Source: Paragyromitra xinjiangensis
Lineage: Eukaryota > Ascomycota > Pezizomycetes > Pezizales > Discinaceae
Assembly: GCA_038503065.1 (NCBI GenBank)
Contig: JBCAMK010000001.1
Coordinates: forward strand, 3,906,001-3,970,000
DNA: 64,000 nt
Direction: 5' to 3'
In this document: in pieces, positions 47,961-60,000 of the stretch
Layout of the letters: every line of letters starts with the position of its first letter
How positions within the stretch are numbered: position 1 is the stretch's first letter
Notes under the pieces: generated by a model
Seen by the model: only the letters and a program-made list of their open reading frames with translations
Databases searched by the model: none
Told to the model about the DNA's origin: nothing
Position numbers and translations under genes: made by a program

Positions 47961-49633
47961 ATGGTGACTATGATGCCAAAGGGGATGACGGTGAAGACCA
48001 TCCGGAACAAGCTGCCGCCACTGCGGGCGATAGGACAGGTGGTGCTGAGAACGCGATTTCTGTTCTTCGTGTTCTTGTCGGCGTTTGTGATAATATTATG
48101 GCGGGGGTTTAGCTCATCTGCTGCTAATATGCAAAAGTAAGACGTTTCCCTCCCCTTCTGTCTGTTGTTGGAGCTTCAAAAGGGGTAGGGAGAGATAGTG
48201 GGATGGATGGATACAGCACAACGAGCCATCGATGGGAAACGAAACGAAACGACATCGCGATGATGATGAGCATTGAGAAACTAACAATTTTTTCATCTCT
48301 CCAGGTTCTACTGCTTCGGCCCCGCTAAATCCCCAATGGAGATTTCGCAGAACGAGCACGCGAATTGGCACGCCCATCATCAGACCCCCGTGCTCTTCAA
48401 CCACCACGAGCCCTACGAAGTCAACTCAACCACAATCTCCCACATTGATCTTAACCCAATTAAATCGACCCGTGACGCTGTGAAGCTTAAGGAGCGAGTC
48501 CTACTCCTTACTCCTCTTCGGGACGCCTCTTACTACCTCGCTGCCTATTTCGATCTTGTCTCGCAGTTGTCTTACCCGCATGACCTTATCGATCTTGCTT
48601 TCCTTGTTGGGGACACCACCGATGACACCGTGGCAGTTTTGACATCTGAGTTGCAACGTATCCAGAATAACCCCGATCCTAAGATCCCGTTCAGGAGCGT
48701 CACTATCGTGGAGAAGGATTTTGGGGTTCTTGAGGCTCAGGATGTACAGACAAGACATAGCTTTGAGTTCCAGGGGCCACGGAGAAAGGCGATGGGTCGT
48801 GCGAGGAACTATCTTCTATACACAGCACTGAAGCCGGATCATAGCTGGGTGTATTGGAGGGATGTGGATATCAAGGATTCTCCAAAGAAGATTCTCGAGG
48901 ACTTTATTGCCCACGATAGAGATATTTTGGTACCGAGTATGTTTGCTTCCATCATAAAGGCTTTCTTTGCTTTTTTGGCTTGAATTGGGTAGTGGGGTGC
49001 TGACTGTTTTGGTAGATGTTTGGTTCCACAGATATGAGAACGGTCGTGATATTGAGGGACGCTGTAAGTTCTGGCCTGATCCTGGCTCCTCTACTCTTGG
49101 GGCTCCCTTGTTGCTGAGCTAACGAATCTCCGTAGTTGACTACAACTCATGGCAAGAATCTGAGAAGGGTCTCGCCCTTGCTGCTAGACTTCCTAAGGAC
49201 ACTGTCATCGCTGAAGGTTCGTATTCTAATCCCCCACCTTGAAAGAAGTTTTCTAACGAAATATACTAGGCTATAAGGAATACGATACTGGCCGCAAGCA
49301 CATGGCCAAGATGGGTGATTGGCGCAATAACAAGGATGACGAAATAGAACTTGATGGAATTGGTGGTGTCAACATTGTCGTTAAGGCTGATGTGCACCGT
49401 TCAGGTTAGTTCTCTGAAACCCCTAGATTCAATTGTTTCAGAGCAATGGGGTTAACATAGTGTAATAAGGTGTCAACTTCCCTGCCTACGCCTTCGAGAA
49501 CCAAGCCGAAACAGAAGGCTTCGCGAAGATGGCCAAACGTGCCGGATACCAGGTTGTTGGTCTGCCGAACTACGTAGTCTGGCACATCGACACGGATGAG
49601 AAGCCAGGGAACTTGGGTGGCCGACCAGCATAA
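47961..49633 (+). CDS. MNN9: Mannan polymerase subunit Mnn9 (GT62, Anp1 family)
   Basis: Six exons, 47961-48136, 48305-48936, 49016-49063, 49136-49216, 49270-49404 and 49470-49633, close to 411 residues. It is a type II membrane protein: a short basic cytosolic tail, then an anchor at about 33-48 (FLFFVFLSAFVIILWR). The lumenal domain has family hallmarks: RVLLLTPLRDASYYLAAYFDL, LAFLVGDTTDDT, GRARNYLLYTAL and the metal-binding DVD at about 245-247 in WVYWRDVDI; GGVNIVVKADVHRSG and VWHIDTDE lie near the end. In yeast Mnn9 is part of both Golgi M-Pol complexes (with Van1 or Anp1/Mnn10/Mnn11/Hoc1) and extends the alpha-1,6-mannan backbone of N-glycans. The start was chosen because it supplies the anchor; four of the six exons are shorter than 180 nt and easily missed. 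Confidence 0.94.
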
Positions 49634-51440
49634 ATTGGACTAGAAGGAAGGAGCGAAAGAGAAGAAAAACAAACATGGTAGGAAAGGGCTCGGGAAGGAT
49701 TAAAAATTTATATAATAGAAGAAATGTACGCAAGGCACGACTATATACTGGCATAGTGGAAAGGGTTGGAGGGGGGTTGGAGTATTGGAACTATTCTTGT
49801 TGGAAAGTTGTGGGGGTAGTGGCCTGGATACTACTGCGTGCATGGAAACCTGGCCGCCCTCCTCAAACGACCCCGTTTTTTTCTTTCACCTTCTACTTTT
49901 TTAATGACGGGGTGTGGCTGCGAACTAGATCTTGCTTGTTTCTATTCTTTCTCTTTGCTATGAAGGCACTGGACTGGGTGATTGGCATGGAGGGGGGTGG
50001 GGTGGGGATTCGTATTAGTATGAATAGGGCCTTGGGGGTTTTTACTATTTTCATTGCTGGTCGGTTTACGTTCGCCTGGCGTGGGGTTTTTACTTTTTTA
50101 CTTCATTGTTATATTCATGTTCATTTTCCATTATATTATATTGAAATGTTTTTTTCTTTAGCACGTGAATATGTGAAGGCATAAGGAATGGAGATGTTGA
50201 AATATGTCTAGTTCGTGGATCATCAGTCGTCACTCGGCCTGATGCGCTGAGCTGCTGGTTTCTGATAAGTCCTTTGTTTGACACTTGGCATTTAGTTCTC
50301 ATTCGGGGCCTTGGCTTCGGCCCCATGTGCATGGGGTATCTGATGTTGGAGATCCTTGACTCTTTACTTGGCAGAGGTTGGGTTGTTCTGGGCTGTGAGG
50401 ATAATTAAAGCATTGATGCTGCGGATCAGGATTCAAATACTTGAGATAGTAAAAGTCGAGTCGGAGCCACTACCGGGGCCGGCGAAACACCCTGGGATGC
50501 CGCTTCAGTTCGGCCACATAAATCGATATAGGAGGTGAAACTCACTTTTTAACTTGTGGGTTGTCCTCCCTAGAGACCGGGTTAAGGCCACTAGTGGAAC
50601 ACAGGCTAGGGAATAGGTCTTACCATTTATTTATCGTGACTTTACAGATTTGCGCCCCTGACCCAGGCACTTCTTGAACTGTTTTGTCATCCGAGACAAT
50701 TGTTCCACGAACGCTTCTACGTAGTGGCTATGCTCTAAGCAATCAGAAAATCCGCGTATTTCATATCCTGCCCACTTTTATTCCACACTTGCTAGCTGGC
50801 TTTTGGGACTGCTTCCTCTGAAGGGCTGTGGTTGACAAGGGGGGCCCTTGTGGTTGTGCCTCACGTCTACATGTTCCAAGTGGGAACCTCTCGGAACACG
50901 ATAACCGATCTTCACATAGCACCTAACGGGGGAAAAGTAATACGGCATGTTCATAACTAGTCTTGATCAACAGGGGTTGGGATTGGGTGAATGAAGCGGG
51001 GTAGGATGGGAAGAGGATCCTCCAGGGGATATGCTTGAGCTTGCTGCGGTATGAAGAGATATACTGTGCTGGCTAAGAAATAGTGAGCTGAGTAACGTGG
51101 AAAGGTTACTGCATCGCGGTGGCGGGGTGTCTTGTGGAGGATATTGTCGGAATGGCTAGTACTGTATACTGTAGCTAGTAGCTTTGGGTATTGATGTGAC
51201 TTGGAACTCTGAATATTTTAAGGAGTATTTCTGAGACATGCAGAGTGAACTGATGAGATAGATTTTGGTCCTTTTTCGATTCAGAGCGAGTTTTGTTTTT
51301 GGGGGCGGAGTGATAAAGTGGTGGGTTGTGGTTCAGCTAGGGGTCCGTAATAACTTATATAAACTCTCATCCTGTATCGAGCAGTCTATATCTAACTCGA
51401 GTCTCTAAGGTACCTGAAATATTGAACTCAATTGTGAATC
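49634..51440. other. Intergenic region after MNN9
   Basis: No supported gene in 1.8 kb. A hairpin GGGGCC (50305-50310) / GGCCCC (50319-50324) is visible. The end holds a good TATA box upstream of the PRISE-type pseudogene (listed separately). Confidence 0.3.
51356..51363 (+). promoter_or_regulatory. TATA box of the PRISE-type pseudogene
   Basis: TATATAAA lies 78 bases before the ATG at 51441 and is followed by a C/T-rich leader. The promoter therefore outlived the coding region, which is broken. Confidence 0.4.
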
Positions 51441-51849
51441 ATGGCTTCTCAAAACAACGTCGCTCTCATCTTTGGAGCCTCCGGCGTCTCTGGCTGGGGT
51501 CTAGCAAACAACCTTCTCTCGTACCCTATCAACAACCTTCTCGCGAGTAATTGGCTTAACAATGCGACTGCTAAGGGTTGAAGACTCTGGTCTTCTACTA
51601 GACCCCCGTCTAGAGCTCATCTCGGGCATTAACTTTGGGTTGAAGGAAAAACTTATCTCGAATGCTGCATGGTCGTTCTTGAGAATTAGGCTCCAGGTGC
51701 TTGATCGGAATCGTGAGCTGGATTTGACTAAGATACGGGGACTGGGGTTTGGGGAGAGGCTGGAGAATAATGAGGGGCATCACTTGGCTTATGAAAGGAT
51801 GGTAACAGCGAGGGTTATTCCACCTCAGACGGCTATGAAGCTGCAGTGA
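51441..51849 (+). pseudogene. Broken PRISE-type (5-beta-reductase-like SDR) gene
   Basis: The start is typical of fungal PRISE-type short-chain reductases: MASQNNVALIFGASGVSGWG holds the Rossmann GASGVSGWG motif. After SYP the frame shifts by one base near 51520-51535. In the new frame (to 51849) TTFSRVIGLT, DPRLELISGINF and GLKEK match the next part of the family. Then the sequence jumps straight to the family C-terminus (DLTKIRGLGFGERL, LAYERMVTARVIP). The catalytic middle, about 250-300 codons, is gone. A frameshift plus an internal deletion make this a pseudogene. Intact members reduce activated C=C bonds with NADPH. No intron could supply the missing part because the whole relic spans only 409 bases. 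Confidence 0.75.
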
Positions 51850-53575
51850 TGGTGATGCTGAGTAGGGGTGCTTGGGATATTGTATTTACCGTTTGTGGCT
51901 GGTATCTGGTGGGGGAGTAGTCATTACTTGTATAATGCTAGATCCCCAACAGTTTAGTTGAGGGCGTTAAAAAGTGATGCTAATCTCTGTGAAACTATTT
52001 TTGAGTTTCTTCCTTTCAGTTCGGCGCGTTTTTTGCGTAATGTTTATGTAGTTTTTAGTTACGTTTCCTTGGCGTTAAATTGTCCTTGGTCACTACTTTA
52101 ATGCTCTCGGGTATTACCGCACTAGGTACTCTACTATTTTCTTTCTAGAATTCTACTATTTGGCTTTGGCGGGGCTATATGTAAAGTAGGATCCTTTGTG
52201 CTGTCCTTGATAAAATCTTGGTATTTTCTGCTCATCATTAACCTAAAGGCTGTAGAGGAGAGCAAAGTCATAAGAGGTTTGTAAACTTCTGGTGGGGTTA
52301 GGTTTAAAATTGGATGGTAAACTAGCGACCTAATTTCTTCCTACTATTTAGTGGAGTTATTAATGTAGGGTTGGTTGATAGGTTGGCTGCTTGCTCTAGG
52401 GTAGAGACGAAGCGAGGACAATGGGGTAGTAGCAAGTGTGCGAGCAACAAGAAGTAGGTGGTACTAGGAGGGGATGAGGCCTTCAATATAGGCCGTATCA
52501 CTAAAGCCTTGTGATAAGATTTTAGCTGGGGGTGGCATGGAATAAGTAGTGAGTAGTTCTCGCAGGTCAATTGTATCTTTACTATTTCGCTACTTACTGC
52601 GGGGATAGGTTAGCGTGGCGTTGTAATGATCCTAACACGGAAGCTTATTCTCGTGAGAAGTGCTACCTCACTTAAACCCTCACGCTCTCTTATTGCGCAC
52701 CCGTAGGCATTCAATAGTCCGTTGGGTTTGCGCAATTTTTCTTGTTCCGCCGCTACCGCAGAAATAAAAGCAAAAAAATGTTTCCATAGAGGAAGGTAAG
52801 AGCGTTATCTCGTGAGATTTCATAGTAACGGAATAGTAAAGATACGAGTGTATTTAGCTTAAATACCAGAACACTGTCCAATAGCCTAGTATTTATGCCA
52901 TCTAACATATTGCGAGAAAACGTAAATTGGTACTCGACCCACTGATCTATAGTTACCAGTTACTTGATCCATTGCTTTGAGATCTGCAGCGCCCGGCGCT
53001 ATATCTGGTGCTCGCGAATGGGACCTAGGTTATTCGGGCCTACATCCTCCTGGAAAAGTTCCAAATTTTGGTCTTGTCATATCTACACAGTCCCTCTTAG
53101 CCGACACGATAATGGGCTCGCAAGCCTCCAATAAACATCGTTCACACTGATAGTAGAATTGCCAACACGCCAGCCGCTATCTCATAGCCTCTATAGTTTT
53201 GTAACTATCTAGGGTAATATAAGAATGGTGTATTTCTCCACATTTTATACGCCCCAGTGCTATAACTTCAATCTTACCCATACCCTTTATCCAAGGCCAT
53301 TCTACATTCGGTATACAGCCTGGAAATTTGTTTAAAGACAGCAGATTCGCGATCGGAGATGAAGGGTTTGCTGCTATCAGAGGTTTCTAGTGCCGTGGTA
53401 TCCTGTTTCCCGCCGTCATGGTCATGGTGTAATTTTTGACGACTTTACATCAAGGGCGTTATAACTCTCCAAAGAAAACGAAGAATCTTAGGACTTGAGG
53501 AAAGGGGCTTCGGGCATAATTATTTTGCTGGGGATGTCTTGAGCTGCAAATACACCTTTACCTTTCCCGTCAATC
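51850..53575. other. Gene-free region
   Basis: No supported coding sequence. The DNA is rich in CTATT/TACT-type motifs and shows no clear repeat boundary. The minus-strand frame at 52322-52570 is low in complexity and has no recognisable feature. Confidence 0.3.
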
Positions 53576-53885
53576 ATGCTGCTGTCTCGGGGGTTTATAC
53601 TATATCTCGTCGCTGTGGTGGTGCGGACTTCTAATGAGTTTTGGTTATGTGTTGTGCCTCGCCCCGTGGAGCTGATGATCGTGGGGTTAACTAAATACTT
53701 ATACTAGCGTTTTATATTTCTTTTTCCCACACAGACCAAAGGGAGAGGAGAACGGGCTGGATTTGAGTGCTGAAGGGGACGTGTTTGTTAGATCCAATGG
53801 TTTCGGACAGAAGGTAAGCCTTGGATAAACAAGTGGTGAAACGTGTTGTGCATATTTTAAAACTGACTGTTAGGACTCATCTTAA
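53576..53885 (+). CDS. Possible small spliced protein, 66 aa, signal-peptide-like start
   Basis: Three exons can be joined: 53576-53685, 53735-53813 and 53874-53885, with introns of 49 nt (GTTAAC donor; acceptor CCCACACAG after a T/C-rich run) and 60 nt (GTAAGC donor, ACTGAC branch site, GTTAG acceptor). The phase closes to 66 residues. The N-terminus MLLSRGFILYLVAVVV is hydrophobic after one Arg, like a signal peptide or anchor. The rest (KGEENGLDLSAEGDVFVRSN) is hydrophilic. I know no family for it. It may equally be chance, or the surviving end of a larger lost gene; the ATG is supported only by being the first to open this frame. Confidence 0.28.
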
Positions 53886-54479
53886 AAGCACATCGAAAAG
53901 GGCGTCCAAGGAAGTGCTAATAGGAGTATCTCAGGTGCCTCGGGTTCTTAGCCTGCAGGTTATGGAAGCGGGCTGGGTTCATAGTCTTTACCTACTTTCC
54001 CCTCATAGGAAACTTTCTGGGATCCTCCTGGTTAATTACTATCATAACAAGCATGGGTTTAAACTAATCAACAATTTGCCACATAATTATTCTCGCAGAC
54101 ATCCCTACCCAGTCCAGTTCACCATACGGAATTTCCAAGGTAGCATGAACCCGATTATGTATCTAAACGATACCCATACTCTTCCACACTATCCAAGCGA
54201 GAATCGTAACTAAAATACATACACAGCATACATCATATTGTATCAACCAGCAAGCCAAACCAAAACTGTCGTAAGTCCCAAATAAAATGTCCTACAAAAA
54301 AAAAGTCTCAAACGCCGAATCATCTCCAATCATCCAATCCTAAAAGCGCATATACCCAAATGCTCTCCCTTTCCTAGTATGAATGTCCCTTTTCTCCCAA
54401 AGTGTTACTATGATACATGTTGATGTTGAATAAAAAGAAGCGGTGATCATGAAGCGTTATGGCCGTAGACCCAACCAAA
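53886..54479. other. Intergenic region, 3' side of the MHYT gene
   Basis: About 600 bases without supported coding sequence. From about 54200 the plus strand is A/C-rich, which on the minus strand gives the T/G-rich 3' flank of the MHYT gene. Confidence 0.3.
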
Positions 54480-57059
54480 CTATCGCACAGGAGGAATCAC
54501 CCCTTTAAAGAGTAATTCCACCCAAGTTGGCTCTTCCATATCATCCTCTTTCACAACAGCAGCACTAGGACCCATAGTATGCATCTCGATCCCACTCTTA
54601 GCCTCAGCGTGCTCGATAGAAACCGACTGCGAAACCATGATCCCGCCATTTGCGAACGGGTTCGCGGTAGAAGAGTCGAGCACCAAATTCTTCTCAGAAG
54701 ATGATGAGGTGCGACTCGATAGCGAGGTTGTAGTAATGTTTGGTCCGCTGCTTTTACTCTGCCATGGAGTAAGCGAACTGGAGATTTTCGACTTCGGTGG
54801 CTGTGGGACCTGTGCTGCTTTTCCAGAGAACTCACGATGGGTTCGTCGTGCGTGGATATCGTGGTCTGGTGAGAAAGGGTAGCAGCGTTGCTGCAGTGAG
54901 AAGAATACAAGCGGGGAGAACTCGAATTTAGGGTTGCTGGTGATTGTTCGGGAGTGGATGGGGACCATGGTCTTGAAGGTGATGATAAGAGCTGTCCCCA
55001 TCTCTTGGTCAATTGGATTCTGGCAGGGCACGGCAACAGGTTGAAGGATGAGCACGGCTTCGGAGAAAAACGGATCTCGGAGCTCATTAATGAGTTTCCG
55101 GAGGGCTTCATGGAATATGATGACGAACGGAGAGAGATCAGATGGACCACCCGAGTTGCGTATTATCTGTGAGCTATGAATAATCTGCGTCACAGTCTTA
55201 TTCTCTTGTTCCTTCAGAAACCGGGTGTGAGCTTGCCCCAGCGTCGTGAGCGGAAGTCGAACAGCCGGAAGTTGACTACGAGCGTCTGTACGGACCAGAA
55301 CATCGAAACCACCCTTCACGTTCGCGCGAACCGCGAAGCATCCTAAATAAACACCTGGTGAAAGATCTTTTTGCGCAGATGCACAAGACTCCATTAACTT
55401 CACGTGAGTTTTAATGGTTTCCCTGTGGACCTGCATAGACCTGGCGATATTATCCGTCACCCTATCAGGCTTGGTGAACTGAAACCCATGAGAAGTCAAG
55501 CGTACAGCGTCGGACCTATTCACTTCCTTTACGAGGAACAGGAATTTCCCCCTTCCGTGGCCAGATTCGGTATCACAACTGGCGATACTGTTTTCGTTCT
55601 TTACTCTCCCTGGAGCTGTCCCTCCAGTAACAATAATCTCATCGTAGAGAACCCCCATATCCTCCAGCAACCGATGAGTTCCATCCGCGAGATCTTGAGC
55701 CGCTAGGCAGAACTGTTCTCGGAAGATGAACCCGTAGTCTTCGACATAATCATGTGGACGGTTAGGGGAGTTGTATTGGCGAAGATGCAGTTTCATTCCT
55801 TCCAGAAGGCCATTTAAAGATTTCCAGTGTCTTGTTGTCCGATATATCCACTGGAATACAGAATGTGACCTATCGAAACCCTCCTCGAAAGACTGTACAA
55901 ACACAAGGGTGAATATTAATATCCGTTTGCGTGCTAGAGCCGGGAACATACTTTCTCACGGAAAGAGTCTGTGATCTCTTTCGTCGGCATCGTCCCGTCT
56001 GGTAACACCATTAATCTACCCTCAGGGTCGAAGGTAGCTGATGCGATGATAATTTTCTGAGCGCGATTGTGCTCATACACCCGTGATCTATTGATCGCAA
56101 TTGCAAAGAACAACATGAGAAAACAAGAAACCACAGACTGCAGCAACATCAGAAATCACCATCTAATAAGAGAAAGCCATTGAGATTACTCACCATCACA
56201 ATAGTAATAATCACAGTCATGTGACGGGTATCTTTAGTGACAGACGTGCCAGGATGGAACTTGTACCTTGTTCCGAGAGCAGCTGTCCAGTGCATCCCGC
56301 TCACTGCCCCACTAAGGATAACCGCACAACAAACTCGTTTATACCATGAATTGGTGAAATTCTTCCGCAGGATAAAAAACAATGTTAGCGCAACTGTGGT
56401 TGCTACAACTGCAATCACAACGGATCCAACCACATGGCCGGGGATATAAGATGATTGGTAGTTGGAAATGCCAGCTTGTCCCTTCAACAACTCTGTCAAC
56501 ATTATCACGACTAACGTAGGCTGGGAAACTTACAAGATAGTGCATCCCGCAGATACTCAACCCCGCAAACGTCCCCCCCGCAAACAACCTTACCCATCCC
56601 ACAGCTTCACTCGCCGTCCCCATCAGAAGATACGCTAACAGCAGACAAATAATCGGTATAAAAAACGACAACGCCGTAAACCCCGGGCTATAAGAAAGCT
56701 GTAGTCCATCGCTTCCACTGGATCCAGGAAAGAGTATAATCGCACGGTTTCCGATATAATGCATAGCCCATATTGCAACCCCTCCCATGGTCAATGCTGA
56801 ACCTACGAGAAGGTACCTATATTACATGTTTTATTACATATTAGTTTCGTGCGTGTGATCTCAAGCGGGGGAAAAACTTAATCCGTCTAATTACATACCA
56901 GTTATACAACCCTCTTCTAGAAGTTCGTCGCTGGAGGAGTTCTACGGTAGAGAGGGAGCCTATAAAGGATATAATGAATGAGAGTGCAATATGTCCTGGT
57001 GAGAATGCCTGTGGAGCATAGTCCTTATAGTTGTAGATATCAGACATTTTGTTTGCCAT
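54480..57059 (-). CDS. MHYT-domain membrane signalling protein
   Basis: Five exons, 57059-56899, 56816-56534, 56481-56194, 56137-55952 and 55892-54480, have introns of 82, 52, 56 and 59 nt; the phase closes to 776 residues. The N-terminal half has about seven hydrophobic helices with the MHYT repeats MHYIGN (72-77), MHYLG (145-149) and MHWTAALGT (211-219). In bacteria MHYT is a proposed copper-binding membrane sensor for gases or redox; fungal homologues are known only as predicted signalling proteins. The rest (about 300-776) is cytosolic, with a segment of fungal-MHYT type (EEGFDRSHSVFQWIYRTTRHWKSL) and a Ser/Thr-rich tail (SSSLTPWQSKSSG, TTTSLSSRTSSSSEKN). No kinase or cyclase domain follows. 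The start MANKMSDIYN was chosen; the Met four codons on is equally possible. Confidence 0.86.
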
Positions 57060-60000
57060 GGCCCCCAAAACGAAATGGTCTAGCGGTAGAATTGCAGCGA
57101 GGATGAATGATAGCCCCCAAGGGGAAGCTGCTGCTGCAAAATGATAGGAAATCCAAAAGCCTCCAAGGCTGCTCACTCAAGAGCAGCTGTTGAACGAGCA
57201 GAGGTTTGATACGTAGGGTAACTGGTGGAGATCGAAGAAGGTTCAAAAGTCAAGAATTTAGGGTGGGTTCGGTGCTTTTGAAGCAACCCCTCGCTGTCGT
57301 GTGGCCGGCCATTAGATGCCATCAACGATGTCACTCCAAGATGTAGCCTATACTACTAATTTATTCCAAGCGAACCAACACTTGCGTACTGCTCTATCAA
57401 TTGTCTCAGAGGGAGGAGAAAAAGCAATTGTTTGGAAAAAGAAAAACAAACACCGGGAAAAAAGGAACGCGGAGCCATTTCGGGACAAAGTGAGAGAAGC
57501 CATCTATCCAACGTGACAGGCAGGTCGCCGAACTAACCAGGTTTTCCTTGGCTTTGTAGTTTCTTCAAGGGGGTTCAGCTGTTTTTTCTTCTCCCTGAGA
57601 TCTCATTGCAGGGATATGGAGATCTCATCCGTCAGTTGGGAACTTGTGCCGTCGAATTTTGGGTCCTGGAACACCTGAAGTTGATTTTTTTCGCTCTTCG
57701 CCGAGCGAGTTTTCGCCAACCTGATAAAGGTACTGGATTCTAACACTAAAGCGTTGAACTCATTACAGCGGGGATTACCCCTTCCGTTACTCATTGCAGG
57801 GAGGCGAGCGAATCATGCACCTCGTTCCCGGGAGAATGATTATGATCAACATTGCGATAGTAATGTTACCGGGCCAATAGATGAGGGGAGTGCGTTGTAC
57901 AGGGCACGCAGGAACGCTAATGAGAACCTTGATGCTTGTTTGCGTCACGATGCTTACAGTATTTTTATTCAGAAAGCATTGTCATGAGCATAATATTGTT
58001 TTTTCTCAGGTTGACATTGAAATCCGGTGAAGAGGGTGTCTTTGCGCCTGCGCTGTCAAGGGGTTTACCAAATAATGCATGTCTTGGCATGTAATGGATA
58101 TGTTCTCTGTTTGGCTCGCAAGTTGTAGGAAAACTAGCAATTAGCATGAAGACCTGGTCTCGCATTTTAGGATTATTTTGATAGTCGAGCCCGGGCCTAA
58201 GACAACTTGCGGGTTCTGTGACACCATGAACGGAGAGCCTCCGAGACAAAATTTATTTACGTTTGACAGTCCTAATAACCATGCTAGGGTAATTTGTCAA
58301 ATGATTAGTAGAGTACACACAACTTATGACAGCTGTCGGACCGGGTTAGACGATTGTTGGTGAGCACCTATCAACGGTAAGCTGCAGATACTCCTGTTCT
58401 CCAGGTGGGTGAGCTAATTCAACAGTTTTCCCCCATACCTTACCCCGAGACCGGCGTCCACATCCTATCGTGAAGCTCTCCATCTCTATTCCGAATTTCT
58501 CGGGAGTCGGGACAGCTTACTCAAGATGTAGCACATGTACCTGTCGCTAATTTGGTGCGACCGGGTAAATGATTGAATCCGGTGACAAAAGCGAGATGAA
58601 CCCTGTGGAAATCCATTTACAAGGTAGTCAAATTGAAAGGTTAGTAGAAAATCTCGTATCCCCTTCACTCGTTGAACCTAAAAACTAGTTCTGATAAGGG
58701 AATTTGCGATACAGGAACCCCTTGTTTTCGCTATCCTCGGAACCCTTTGCCTTGGGTTTCTCTTATAGCTGGGCCAGCCTACCGAAGAGGAAGGCCATGA
58801 TGTTGGATCTTCAGTGCCCTAGGTATGCCAAAGAGCAGTAGCGACCATTAACGCTCGTATATGGGGATTACTTGATACCCGAGGTGACTCGTAAAGTAAG
58901 ACACTCCCAGTGTTTCCCACCGTTGAATATCGTCCAGATAGTCGATCTAACCGTCGCGGACCAGGTGAAACGAATTGATGCACCAAATTCCGAGACTGGA
59001 TTCTAGCCGTCAGCCAAAGCAGGAAACACCTTAAGGCTCTTAATTCTTCCCCACAGGTTAGGCAATTCCCACCCAGGCTCATGGCTTTCTATTTGATGCA
59101 TTTTACGCCAAGAAACTCGAGAGATCAACCGGAAACGAAAGAAATAGGCCCGAGCGGGTTGCGGATAGCGACAACGTGGAAACACGATCGTCAGATCGAG
59201 GCTAAACATGCTGAGGGGGGTGCAGATCGAAACCCCAGCTTTTGAGGAACTAGATCTCGGCACAGGGGATGAAGAAGTGCAGACTCAAAGCCTACTTGAA
59301 CATCGCCTGGAGAACATTTAAGATTGAGGGCTTTCTACCTGCCGTTTACCATTAATGGTTCTAACCGAAACTTAATGATAGCTTTAGCACGGAAAATGTG
59401 TTAATCAGGACATCACTAAGCCGGTTTAAAGTTTCCTTGACCAATTTCTCAACACACTATTCACCCATGATACATGGTGCTCTTAAACCCCAGGCGAGAA
59501 ATTCAAGCGGGTGTTCTGGGCCGTGGGAAACCACTAGTCACTGATAGCGGGTATCCGCCTTGTTTCTAGCTGGTTCTGAGAAAACTGTACCACCAATACC
59601 GATAAACGTATGAACGTTTTCCTTCAAAGACGTGGGCGTCAACGCTTTGTTCTGATAGCTGCTCAAGATTCCGAATCCCTGGTTTCGACAATTCTGACAT
59701 CGGAAACTGCCATACTGCACAGCTCGCAGAGTCCACGACACCCAACCAAACCCCTACAGAACACTTCATTGAGGTTTAGTAGTAGCAACTAGACCCCATT
59801 TCAGGCTGCTTTGGACTGTAAGACATAATAGTCAAAGTCGGGTAAACGTGAGATTGACACCTTTGTGCAACACTAACTCCGATGACCAAGCTAGTCTCCA
59901 TGCTGCAGAATACGAAACCCCCTGCAGCTGCTAGATCATTAGTTCAATCCTGATGATCACCGAAATGATATACTACCGAGGCTTGGTAGGTGAACGTGAT

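Noticed and set aside
45000..51849. Possible biosynthetic cluster of two reductases around MNN9
   Set aside because: One reductase is a pseudogene, MNN9 is a housekeeping glycosylation gene, and no core synthase, transporter or regulator is near.
54551..55150. 199-codon minus-strand frame inside the MHYT last exon
   Set aside because: It overlaps the Ser/Thr-rich tail of the MHYT protein in another register and has no independent start or domain.
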